DNA from: Cinclus cinclus
Lineage: Eukaryota; Chordata; Aves; Passeriformes; Cinclidae
Direction: 5' to 3'
Length of the DNA stretch: 64,000 nt
Assembly (NCBI RefSeq): GCF_963662255.1
Contig: NC_085047.1
Location: forward strand, 90,020,259-90,084,258
A model generated the notes under the pieces. That model was not told the DNA's origin, searched no databases, and worked only from the letters and a program-made list of their open reading frames with translations. Position 1 is the stretch's first letter. Every line of letters starts with the position of its first letter. Below are positions 23,501 through 33,862 of the stretch, piece by piece. Position numbers and translations under genes: made by a program.

Positions 23501-26121
23501 AAATTCCTCAGTTAGCTGCTGTACTTGAGCTCAGGAATACTTTTCAAGAATCCAGGAGAATGAGGGCAGCAGAGAAATCCTATTACATCGGTGATTCCGG
23601 GGTTTATTACTGTTATTCTGCTACAGGCATTGCACTGGCAAGCACAAAGGTAATGGCATGATGTGAGAATCATTTTCTTACTTGCTGCAAGCAGTACGAT
23701 TCAGGCTGACCAAAAAATTTCCTGGCATGCCTTTTGTGGGGGGAATTAATTTCAGCCTCTGCTGCTGCGAAGCCTGAGGTGTCAGTGAAAGAAACAGCAG
23801 CCAAGGAGTTCCTGAGCAGCCTGAGACGCCAGCGGCGCCAGCTGTGGGACAGAAGCCAGCCTGACGTGCAGCAGTGGTACCAGCAGTTCCTGTACCTGGG
23901 CTTTGATGAGCAGGTGAGTGTACAGTGGAGAGGGATTATAAAAAAGAGGGAGAACAGACAGGGATAGAACCAGGGGGATTGGTTTAAATGGGAAAAAAAA
24001 ATAGATTCGATATTAAGAAGAAATTCTTTACTGTGATGGTGGTGAGGCACTGGAACAAGATGTCAGAGAAGCAGGTAATGCCCCATTCCTCTAAGTGTTG
24101 AAAGCCAGGTTTGATAGGGCTTTGAGCAACCTGGTCGAGTAGAAGGTGCCCCTGCCCAGATTTCTTCTTTAAAGTGGCAAATGTCACACAGAAATATAAC
24201 TTCTGTTACATGTTAGAGATCGTTACCTTATTTTATTAGTAGGAAAAAAATTACATTAAGGTCTTGTATGGAGTGTCTGCAATCAAACTTAATCTTAATC
24301 TATTGTAAGTGGACATATGAACAAAGTTTGCTTTGTGGATGGAATAGGTGGCCAGACTCAAATCAATCACTCATATTTCAGGAAAGTAATTTGTCAACCT
24401 AATCACCTTTTAAACATGCTAAGAAATCCACACCAAGCTGGCTGTGATTGGCACTCCTCAGTGAAATGGCACTGATATTGTGCACCTAATGCACACTTGT
24501 GCCTCCACAGTGTGGGAAGCTCCTGACCATCATGAACACTGGCAGCTGTGCCTCCACTCTATATGAGAAAGGAAAACCATTGGATAATATTCAGTCAGCC
24601 TCCCTTCAAATGAGAATGACACATTTTTAAAAAACATTTTATTTGTAAAAACACTGGAATGGAATCAAGCTCTGCACAAAGCTCTACTAAATAGATGCTG
24701 GAATAGGGCAAAAAATTGTGCATTTGGTTGGAGTCCCACACCTAGAATAATTTCTGCTTTTAATAAGAGGTAAGAATAGTTATAGATGCTGAATTCTTGG
24801 CTTCTGTCAGCTGCATGAATATGTTTAATGAGATTGCATTGGCACAGGCAAATTGGAGTACATTTTAAACGTTCATGCTATGTGGATTGCTTGGAAGATG
24901 AATGCCCTCATTTTCAAAGCTGTAACAATTAGAAAAATAATCCTTTGCTTGAGCTGAAATAATGAAAGGTACTTTTTTTTCTAAATTCTCCTGGATATTA
25001 TGTGGATAAAAGTCACTTTCTCAATAGTATGGCTACATCCCCCTTCACTAATAGGAATAGGAAAAATAGGAAAAGTGGTTTTATACATCAGAAACTGAAG
25101 ACTGGGGGAAATATTAAAAGGAACAAGGACAAACCCTGCAGATAAAGTGAATTCTCCTCTGAGTTCCTGTATGCATTTCAAGAACTGAAATGAGGCCTGT
25201 TATGGGATACAATGAATCCACTTAGTAGGTTTTCTTGAGTATTAAGACACGGTCTTAACAAAGAAATAACTGTTTGTTCCAGCAAAGGACTTGGTCCATA
25301 CTTAGCCATTGTGTATTTGCAAAACTTCTTTTTTTTTCCCCCCCAAATCTCAGCCAAAAATATTTCCAAAGAGTCATTCAGATGGAAAGGCTTTGACTTG
25401 GCAAGTATTTGATATCCTTGCACACTATTTTTCCTCTGCTGTTCTGAGCAGAACTGAAGTGCTTATTGCATTTCCATAGCTGGAAGGCTGCATTGTACCA
25501 TTGTTTTCACCCGTGCAAGGTGAGAGTGAGAGATCACAGACAGAAAGCAAAAGCCTGTTGCACCCCAGTCAGGGACATTACAACTAAAGGCACAGGGCAA
25601 GGGAGAACTAAACCTTTAGATTTTTAACTGCAAAATACTGATATAATTTTACAGTCCACCATTGACAGGGTAATCAAAATATTAAAGGTGTTTGGTGCAC
25701 ATTTCCGATGAAGGTGCTCTGAGTTTAAGCACTTTGCAGTGGGCAGGGTGTGTGGGGCTGGGCAGGACAATTCCTGCACACAGCACCCTGACAATCCCAT
25801 AGAAAAGGTGGGTACAAGTCACAAAACCCTTTAAAGATGCATTTATGACAAATATGCAAAGGATCCAAATTTCTGAAAGAGGCTCTTGCACCACTTCTGT
25901 TTCATCTCATCACTGCAGTTTCAGGCTGGAAAGCAAATGCTCTCTTTTTCCTCTGGCAGAAATTTGAAGATGACATCTCCTACTGGACAAACTTGGGGCG
26001 TGCTCGTAATGAATACTACGGTGGCTACTACCAGCACCACTACGATGAAGATTCTCCGATTGGCCCACGAAACCCACACACCTTCAGGCACGGAGCAGGC
26101 GTCAACTACGACGATTACTAA
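20498..26121 (+). CDS. ECRG4: ECRG4 (augurin precursor), complete, four coding exons
   Basis: Spliced CDS: 20498-20591, 21266-21313, 23756-23913 and 25960-26121 (462 nt, 153 residues plus stop; human protein 148). All introns are GT-AG and all phases join correctly (1, 1, 0). ECRG4 is known as a secreted peptide-hormone precursor linked to growth control and senescence in epithelia, choroid plexus and glia. Residues 1-31 form a Leu-rich signal peptide. Next comes the conserved block [12 protein letters not shown] (about residues 36-47). A dibasic site RQRR (72-75) sits just before [17 protein letters not shown], as in human augurin, and fits proprotein-convertase cleavage. The C-terminus is Tyr- and acid-rich and ends NYDDY, the family signature. 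No frameshift or internal stop was seen. The ATG at 20498 is the first in-frame ATG in its open stretch and directly precedes the signal peptide, although its context (C at -3) is weak. The gene is convergent with UXS1. Identity is by recognition of the protein, not by a search. Confidence 0.96.
20536..20572 (+). repeat. CTC trinucleotide tract in ECRG4 signal peptide
   Basis: Six consecutive CTC codons, one TTC, then CTC CTC CTG encode the hydrophobic core of the signal peptide. The tract is exonic and in frame, so unit gain or loss changes leucine number without a frameshift. Confidence 0.9.
20606..20638 (+). repeat. Short GGGACGC heptamer repeat in ECRG4 intron 1
   Basis: Three to four imperfect heptamers (GCGGGAT, GCGGGAC, GCGGGAC, GCGGGGA) lie just downstream of the exon 1 donor. 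They are part of the CpG island. Confidence 0.7.
21266..21313 (+). CDS. ECRG4: ECRG4 coding exon 2
   Basis: A 48-nt microexon (phase 1 to 1) encodes the end of the signal-cleavage region and the conserved [12 protein letters not shown] block. The acceptor is TTTGCCTAG (AG at 21264-21265) and the donor is G|GTAAGT at 21314. The 674-bp intron 1 upstream begins in the CpG island. Confidence 0.93.
22811..23075 (-). mobile_element. CR1 LINE 3' fragment in ECRG4 intron 2
   Basis: Antisense CR1 3' end: CACAGAATCATAGAACTGTT tail, 'AGTCCAACCATTTACCCAGC', 'CCAAGTGCCACATCTATGTG', 'CTAGGCAGCTTGTTCC', then 'TTTTTCCTAACATCCAATTG'. It may extend to about 23,120, where similarity fades. It lies opposite to ECRG4 transcription. 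Confidence 0.9.
23756..23913 (+). CDS. ECRG4: ECRG4 coding exon 3 (processing site)
   Basis: This exon encodes residues 48-100. It includes [14 protein letters not shown], with the dibasic processing site, and [15 protein letters not shown]. The acceptor is AATTTCAG (AG at 23754-23755) and the donor is CAG|GTGAGT at 23914. The residues just after exon 2 (Ser-Ala-Ala-Ala-Lys-Pro) differ from the human Pro-Val-Pro-Thr-Lys region, which is the variable linker. A CR1 fragment starts within roughly 15-25 bp of the donor. Confidence 0.95.
23930..24165 (+). mobile_element. CR1 LINE internal/3' fragment next to ECRG4 exon 3
   Basis: CR1-like sequence in the ECRG4 sense direction: 'GATATTAAGAAGAAATTCTT', 'GATGGTGGTGAGGCACTGGAACAAG', split only for description, and 'CAACCTGGTCGAGTAG', ending at 'TGCCCCTGCCCAG'. 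The usual last part (GATGATCTTTAAGGTC… tail) is missing, so the copy lost its 3' end. It starts within about 15-25 bp of the exon 3 donor. Confidence 0.85.
25960..26121 (+). CDS. ECRG4: ECRG4 coding exon 4 (C-terminus)
   Basis: This exon encodes residues 101-153 and the TAA stop at 26119-26121. It opens KFEDDISYW, continues through the Tyr-rich [14 protein letters not shown] segment and ends [12 protein letters not shown], matching the human C-terminus closely. The acceptor is CTCTGGCAG (AG at 25958-25959). Confidence 0.95.
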   Translation, partial: KFEDDISYWTNLGRARNEYYGGYYQHHYDEDSPIGPRNPHTFRHGAGVNYDDY

Positions 26122-26335
26122 TGCCATTAATCCTGCTCTGTAGGGCTGCACTGGGCGAGGCTGAGCCCTCCCTCAGTCAGAATGACCCCACTTTTTCTTG
26201 TATTGGTGTCAAACAATAAGAGTAAAGGAACTGCCAGGCTTTGATGAAAGCAAATTTTTTAAACTATCATTACTTAGTAGTACACTATATATATATATAG
26301 TGTTATAGAAATAAAGCTTTTTTGATAATCAGGTT
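26122..26335 (+). other. ECRG4: ECRG4 3' UTR with poly(A) signal
   Basis: A short 3' UTR. A perfect (TA)n run at 26286-26299 sits about 10 bp upstream of a canonical AATAAA at 26310-26315. Cleavage would be expected around 26325-26340. Overlapping AATAAA hexamers at 26529-26538 could be a distal alternative site. The end position is inferred, not observed. Confidence 0.6.
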
Positions 26336-26339
26336 GCCA

Positions 26340-29300
26340 TTATTTAGAGGACTTCATAACAGTAAGTTTAATTCCAACTGTATTACTACAGTTTCTTTTT
26401 TAAAGGGCTTTTTCATCTGTTGTCCTACAATCAATTGCAAAATTACATTATATCATTCACTTTGGCATATAGAATACATAATATAAGCCAGTACATTTAA
26501 GATGTGCTTGCCCATTCACATTTCTATTAATAAATAAATCCAATTATTCCTATGAGAAAAGAAAAAAAAGGTTTCCTGTCAATTGAAGTGCTGCCTTCTT
26601 GCCTCCTCTGCTGTTTCCATACCTACAGCGTGCAGCCCTCAAGCCTGACATGGCACTTCTGCAGCTCCTGTTGGGTCAAGGACACAGATACAAAAGTTAA
26701 ATTCAGTGCAGATGAGCTTGCCTACCTACAAAGCCTTTGAAAGGAACCTCCAGGGAACGGGCTCAAGGCAGGAATTTGACTTCAGCAGTAATTGCCGAGG
26801 CGCTGAGCATCCAACCTGAGCGGCCCCAACCCCTCCCAGGCATGATAACCCAAAGGTTATCTTTGCTGAATACTCCCCTTTGTGTCCATTCCACTTAGCG
26901 TCAAGCTTTCAGCCTAGCTCAAAACAGGGAATAAAACAACAAAGCAAGCTATTTAAAATTAAGTTAGTGTCAGACAGCATCCAACACAATCCCCTGACAT
27001 CATAATTTCCTACTGCAAAATTCCCTCTACCCCACTTCAGACTGAAACATGCACGTTAGGCTGAGCAACAAAATATATCAGAGAACAGGCATCTGTTAGT
27101 GAAACACAGTGGATTAAAGGGGGATTGTTGGTCATCATGTATGCTAAGAATCCTGAAACACAACCAATTCTTGTATCACAGTAATATCAGCCTGGGAGGG
27201 AGATTTCAGCTGTCAGGGGCTTCAGGAGGAGCTGGGCAGAGGAAAACACTGCTGGTACCTGACAAAGGTAGAGGAATGGGAAGGGGCAGGTGAGGAAAGC
27301 TGGCTGTCCATGACTTATAGAAGTGAAGAATCAGGATAAAGAGAGATTAAATATGTTCTACCAACTGCAGCAGTCAGAGAAGACAGCATGGATGCTTTAG
27401 ATTTCTCTCATCTAAAGCTTAAAAGAAATTTCCAAAGCAGGGACGATGGCAACACCATTCTTTATACTTCACTTTTTTCTTAACTCTGAATTTGTATTTC
27501 CTAGTATTTTGCCTAAAGCCATTGTTGTGTGGTGGACTGGTGTCTAGGAGATGCAGCCCAGCATTACACAGCTCCCTGCAGGAACACTTCCCAGGATGCA
27601 GCTCTTAGCTGAGGGAGCCAAACTGAACGAACATGTTGGTCACTTCTCTGAACACACAGACCCACACTGGCCTAACATGCTCCAAACCCTCAGCCTTCCC
27701 TCTGCAGAATCCTTGCCAGTTTAACTGGTTTAGACTGGTGTGTTTCCTTGGTAGAAGAGCCTTTATTCCAAATACTGAATAATCACATTCTGAGTCAAGC
27801 ACAGACTCTTTTGCACAGCTGGAAAACACCTATTCCTAGAAGAATACTTCCATTTTGCGTATTATCCAAGAAGTGCACTGAATTTGGCAATGTTTGAACC
27901 ATGCTGGTAATTTCCCAGAATTACAGAATTATTTCCCAGAATTCACAATTGGGAATTCAGACTAGCTGAATAAGGAAGAATAAAACAAATGCTGTAAATA
28001 AAGACCATCTCTCCATAGGCCTTTGTCCATTCCAGCAGGCTGACTCAGTCTAGCAGCTTCCTGTGCCTTGCAGGCTCACAACCAAATCCATGGTCTCTGT
28101 CTTCTGAATTTTCTAAGAGGAAAAAAAAAAATATTGTGTTGCAAGGTTAAGGAGTGGGACAGGGTTAACTTTCTACATAACAACATGTATGATAACATGT
28201 TTTAGATTTGTGACTAAACCAGTGTAGGCAGAACACAACTGTTTTTGCTTTGGGTGAACAGTGCCTGCACAGCCTATTTTCCACACTGCCCCCAGCAGGC
28301 AGGCTAGGAGGATACACAGCTGAGAGAGCTGACCCAAAGTCCAAATGATGTAATGAACTGGTCAACACTAATAGGTGGGAAGAAGAAAAAGAGGATGGGG
28401 GCTTTGCCTTCCAGGGAAGCCATTTCTCAGACTGAGTCAGCACCAGGCTTGCTTGGGAGAGATAGCGAGTGGCCTTTGCATCACTTGGGTTTTCTTCTTC
28501 TTTACTTCTCTCATTAAACTGCTCGTACCTCAGCCCTCAAGAGTACTCATCCTCATTGTCCAATTTTCACCCACTGGGGCAGGAGGAGGGAACAGCCATG
28601 AGGGCACTTTGCTGCTGGCTGGGGTCACTCACAACAAAGCAATAGCTCTGAGGTGAGAGCACCCTCTTTCTTGCGGAGGGGTGCACCTGCCTTGCAGTGA
28701 AGCAGTTACAATGATGGAAAGCAAGCAAGGATGAGCCATTGTTGGGCAAAAGCAGGATTACTGGGGGAAAAAAAATAAATCATCAGATATGCATGGAGTG
28801 CTTAAAAATTTGATTTCCCTTGTCTACTTCTGTCCCAAAACATAGACAGAATGGTGCACCTCCTCTCAGCATTTCCATTCTGCTGTGCAGACAGCACAGA
28901 GCACATCACCATCACCCTCAGCCATCCCAGCACTGACATAACATAACCTCTCCAGCGAGACAGAAGAGCAGCAATTGTTCATTGTGGCTCCCTTCAGAGC
29001 AGGAACAGCTTGGCCATGCTCCAGTGCTTCATGTTTCAAAGCCTGATGCTGCAACATCCCCTAGTTTGTCGGTGTCAGCCAGGCAGATCCATCAGATTCA
29101 CAGAGCAGTGCTGCCTCCTTTGCTGGTAACACCTGCCAGCAAACCCTTCTGCCAAAATGGAATTACTGCTGTGTCCTTTTTTTTTTTTTTATTTTTTTTT
29201 TTTGGAGGAGGACAGGTCATCATTCCTTTCAAGTTCCTATTTGTGACATGAACTTGTTGGGGATGGGGAATTGAACACTTCTATTCCAGGACTGTTTCCC

Positions 29301-32300
29301 AGGTGGAAGATGCAGCCTTCCTTACCTAAAACACCTTTCTCTGCAGATTGCTGTGTGTGGCTCTGACAGCACTTAAGGCCACTGTTCCCTGTGGTTTTAT
29401 GCTTTGGACCTTCCAGCTCTTTCAACTAAGTTATGGACCAGAGTATTCAGAGGATCCTGCTCCTTGCTGAAGAGCGTGACGGTATCTAGGAAAAACACTG
29501 CAAGCATAAACAAGCTGGGGCTTGTTCCAGGCTGTAAATGGCAACAAACCAAGATGGACAAAGACTTGTCAGATCTGCTACTATGAAATAAGCAAGTGAG
29601 AGAAGGACTGAGACAAGGATCAGAGAACCAAAATCTGGGGTTTTTGTGCAAGAAATATTGTTATTTTAGCAAAGCCTCCCTGTTGATACAGAATTGCACT
29701 CAGGAGCCTCCTGCCACACAGAAAGAGCCTTCCTTTGCTTTTCAGAACTATTGCTGCTCTTCATGGTAGCTCTAAGGAGTCAAGAGCTGCATATAAGGTA
29801 TTTCCTTCGGCCCCCTGAAATCCCCACACAGGGAAATGTTCACTACAGAGGAACTATGGATTTGTGGCCACTACATTCCCAGCAGCTTCAGCGAATAAAT
29901 GTATGATTGTTAGGGCTAGCAGTGTTGAGCATACACTTGCTGTTAACAAAGCATCTTCTTCCTGTGGACCAACCCCTGACCAGCCTCTAACAACCCTCAG
30001 AGACTTCCTGGCCTCAAGTAGCATTAAACTCAGTACTAGCAAGGCTGGGGACTAGCTCAATCCATCAAACTAATCAAAGGCTTGTTTTGCCCTCTGTAGC
30101 CTGTTCTCTAAGGCAATTATGTCCCTTTCAACTTTGAAACTCAATTCAAACCCTAGCAAAAAGTGAAGCTTTTTTTCTCAGTATATTACCTTTCTAAAAA
30201 CTTTATTGAAAAAATAGATTAAGACACATTAATACCTAGATGGCAGTGAACTCACTGGCTACTAAACCCACCAGTCTGTATAGGTTAAGAGAGGCTGCAA
30301 ACACCTTCGACACAAACTAGATCATTATTTCCAAATACAGCAAAAAGTCAGGCATGAAGCTTCTCTAGACTACATATTCATGGAACCACTTAAAATAAAT
30401 TAGGTCTGCAATCTGCTCTGTAGCTTGTTTGTAGACTAGCAATATGGCTGATAATGCTCCTTATATTACAGTATAAGGAGCAATATGCTGACAATGCAGC
30501 CTACATAGACAAATAAAGGAAAAATACATAATTCTTGAAAAAAAAAAATAAAATCCAACTGTGGATCTCATGCTGTAGTAACCTGCAGCAGCAGGAGTGG
30601 TCCCCCTTGTGAGGACCAAAGGATACACAGCAGCAGGTGCCTTGCACACCTTTCCTTCTGGAAAGCTGGTCTCACTCAGCAGCACCAAGCTGGCCAGCTC
30701 CCCCTGCTGCATTTTGTATTTCCCACTGATGTGAGCACTTGCACCCAGCACCAGCTGAGCTGCCCATTTGTACAGATCACTGTGAGTAAATAGGCACCTC
30801 AAGTTTGGTCACGTTAGTTTTACCTTGTCTGCCTGACCAGATGGCAGCAGAAAATTCCAATTCTCAAATTTTCTAGTTGAAAAAAAAAATAATCCTGAGA
30901 GCATGTCTCAGCTTCATTTACTCCCAAATCCTGTATTTCTAAGCCTTCAGTGCTGTATTCTACTACCCTCCACCAAAATAGGCTCTTCTGGAGAGGCAGC
31001 AGCTTTCTTACCTGTGGTTCCCAACACAATTGATGCTTCTTTGTTCTGCTGAGATGTCTAACCCCAGAAGGAAGCAGAGCACTGACATGCAAACCTCCAT
31101 CTGCCCTCTTGAAGACTCAGTTCAGACCAGACAACTTCAAAGTACCCCAGACTTTCAGTCTGAAGCATCAGCAGACTCTTAATGTAATTCATGCCTTTTG
31201 AATCAGCTCCATGGCCATTCACTGGCATCAAAACCTAAGGGCAACTGCTGCCTTAGCTCCTGTTGCTGGAAGATACTATTAAAAAAGAATATGGGAGCTT
31301 AATCTTGAACCTCTGAAACAAAAAACAGAAATAGTGGGAGGAAAGTAACAAATCCACATTCTTGTGGTTTGGGCACAGTGGGAGGCATCACACACAAAGA
31401 TGGGTTGTACTGGTACCAGCTACTTGCCCTCTCCAATTTGTTCATGAAGGCAGTCAGGCTGTGAAGTAACCTAAAGAGCTTTTAAATCTTTTTTTCTTGT
31501 ATCTAAAGGTTCAGACTTCCTGAGGGATTATTTTTTTTGAACATACACATTTTGTGCTGGTCTGTAGTAGCATGTTTGTGCCTGTACAAATCCACATCCT
31601 TTGCACTGAAGTCACTGGATTAAATAAAAAACAGCCCTGGAAGTAACAGCTGGTAGCCAGAGCTCCCATTTACCCTCTATGGCTGCACTGAATGCTGGAC
31701 CAGGGTTGCACCTGTGTCCCATCTCTTCACTTTGGCATTCAGTGGCAGTCTGCATGAGGAGTGAAACCTAAGAAGAGCATCATCCCCCAAATACTATCTC
31801 CAGCCTAAGGGTTTTAAGGGTTAAAACCACCATTCTGGGAGCTGATTACCACTTCTCTCCAAAGAACTATTGAGGAAGTGGGCACTACTTTCACATGTCC
31901 AGCTGTGCCTTCGAGTACAGGGAGAGGCTGTGCTTTGTGTTTCAGTAATGACAGGTTACAGGCACATTTGGAGCAGCACACCAAGGTATGCTTTTCAGGC
32001 AATATATTATGGAATAAATGCCCAGATCAAGGACTTAGAAAAAGACTTCACACAAAAAAAAAAGCAGATCTCAAGCTGCTTGGCTATGAAAAGGTGGGGG
32101 TAATGTATAATATCTAAATTCCACCTCTGAATCCAGACAGGAAAATGCACCCTGGCTCCCCATCTCAGCTGCATGGCAGATTTCCAACGGGAGAAAATGT
32201 GCGCTTGTGAGCAAAAAAAAATCCCATTAGTCTTAAAAGGATCCCTGCAGCCCCACTCCAGGCAGGGCACAGCAATGAATGCAAGCCCACCACTGCTGGA

Positions 32301-33037
32301 GTCACTGGGAACTTTACCAGACAGACAGGATGGGACTCCAAGCCATGCAAGCACTGTGAGGCTCTGGCAGACAGCTCAGACAAAGGGACCAAAATGCCAC
32401 ACTGCTCTCAGAGTCTTCCCAGGGCTGAGCATAACACCACTGCTACTGGTAGCTCCCAATTCACCATTAACCTGAAGATACTCAAAAGCTAATAAAAACA
32501 TCAAGCTTTAATGAGATAAAGTCAAGTCATTTTTGCTTGATGAAATGTAGGATTTTCAATTTTGTGTGGCACGAAGCCAAAATACCTTTTAAAAAATAGG
32601 GGAATTATTAAAATAAGGAGAATTAAAGTTCTTTTTTGTTGTTGTTGTTTGTTTTGTTTTTTTTTTCTAAGATGACAGGCATAGTTACTAAAGTTGAAAG
32701 CATTTACTGGCAATTTATTAACTGCTTAAAACAGAAACACTTCCTCAATATTTCCTCAGGAAGGCTGAAGTTAGACTATTACACTCCTGCATCACTATCA
32801 ACTACCAGAACTGAAATAAATCAGGATGGTTTTGTCTGATCTATTTCAGCAGACATCCTGCAAACCCTTACTATACATCTGTTAAGAGGCAAGCAATGCA
32901 AGACCAAAGTTATTAACTTTGAGTGGATTATTTACAGACTGTTACTTTATAATTATCATATAATAAATCCACAGATGTGCAAATCCAGAGAAATGCCCAC
33001 AGTGAAACCTTGAAACTAGTAAACAGAAGTTTCAGTA
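26340..33037. other. Convergent intergenic region between ECRG4 and UXS1
   Basis: About 6.7 kb without a recognisable exon, RNA gene or CR1. It contains AT-rich stretches near 26,400-26,550, poly(T) at 29,176 and A-runs at 28,122, 30,538 and 30,879. Part of the right side could be a long UXS1 3' UTR. Confidence 0.55.
29176..29206 (+). repeat. Poly(T) tract
   Basis: Two T runs separated by one A, about 29 bp, in the ECRG4-UXS1 intergenic region. It could be the A-tail of an old minus-strand retrotransposed sequence, but no adjoining element was recognised. Confidence 0.8.
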
Positions 33038-33730
33038 TTTTATTAAAATAGCATATTCAACCACTGTAACCAATAATACATTAACTTTATTCCCAGAGTA
33101 CGCACAACACAGTAGTGATTCAAAATATCCTTATCCATGGTAATCAATGAAAATAGCTCAAATTCAAGTGTACAACTAAAACTAAACTTTGAAAAAAATC
33201 TCTCCTTTAAAGAATACATAAAGCTCTCATACAGAATTCTTTTAAACTCTTCTATATGCAGATGTCAGTGTCTCTCACCTGACAATACCACTAGTTATTT
33301 TCTTATGCATAGTAGAACATCTCATATTTTATAGTACCCATTTTATAAATAAATTGGCATTTTCCATCCTGTTTGTGTTTATCATCAGCTTCACAAAGAA
33401 ACCAGTAAATAAAACTGTCAAGGACAGTCACAACAAAATGATCTCACATCAAGATATAAAACTTGAAGATACTAAAAGATGCTCCTACTCTATTTTACAT
33501 AAAAAGACAGATTTAAAAAGTGCAAGGCAAGATTTGCAGGGAAAGGGAATATTTATGTTATTTTTAGGCACATCCACTTCTTTAAAGCAAGCTTCAGAAT
33601 GAAATTCCAGTTCGTTCTTCATGATACCTGTTTTAAAGTCTCTCGTGAAAAAAAAAAAATTAAAAAAAAATTTAAAAAAAATACATCCGTCAAATGTCAA
33701 GCAGGGAATTTCCTGTCCAACTAATAGTCT
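33038..33730 (-). other. UXS1: UXS1 3' UTR (end uncertain)
   Basis: AT-rich sequence follows the UXS1 stop. Minus-strand AATAAA hexamers occur at 33091-33086 and 33043-33038, and a further one at 32719-32714. Any of these could be the poly(A) signal. The A-rich plus-strand run at 33648-33681 lies about 50-80 bp after the stop. The true end needs RNA data. Confidence 0.45.
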
Positions 33731-33862
33731 TCAGTTATGTCTTGTTCTTCCTTTTTTCATCCTTGCAGGTTTTGGTTTGGGAATATACTGATTGTTCGCC
33801 TGATACTCAAGCTCTTTACGGAAGTAATGAATTGCTTTATTCAAACCTTCTTCCAATGGGAC
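33731..33862 (-). CDS. UXS1: UXS1 last coding exon and stop
   Basis: 132 nt. It encodes [20 protein letters not shown], then [23 protein letters not shown] and a TGA stop (33731-33733 on the plus strand as tca). The acceptor is GGGAACAG. The end of the reading frame matches the human protein except for conservative changes (Met for Ile, Asn for final Ser). Confidence 0.96.
   Translation of the reverse strand, partial: VPLEEGLNKAIHYFRKELEYQANNQYIPKPKPARMKKGRTRHN

Noticed and set aside
23670..24050. 126-codon minus-strand open frame over ECRG4 exon 3
   Set aside because: It is an antisense shadow of a real exon joined to CR1 sequence.
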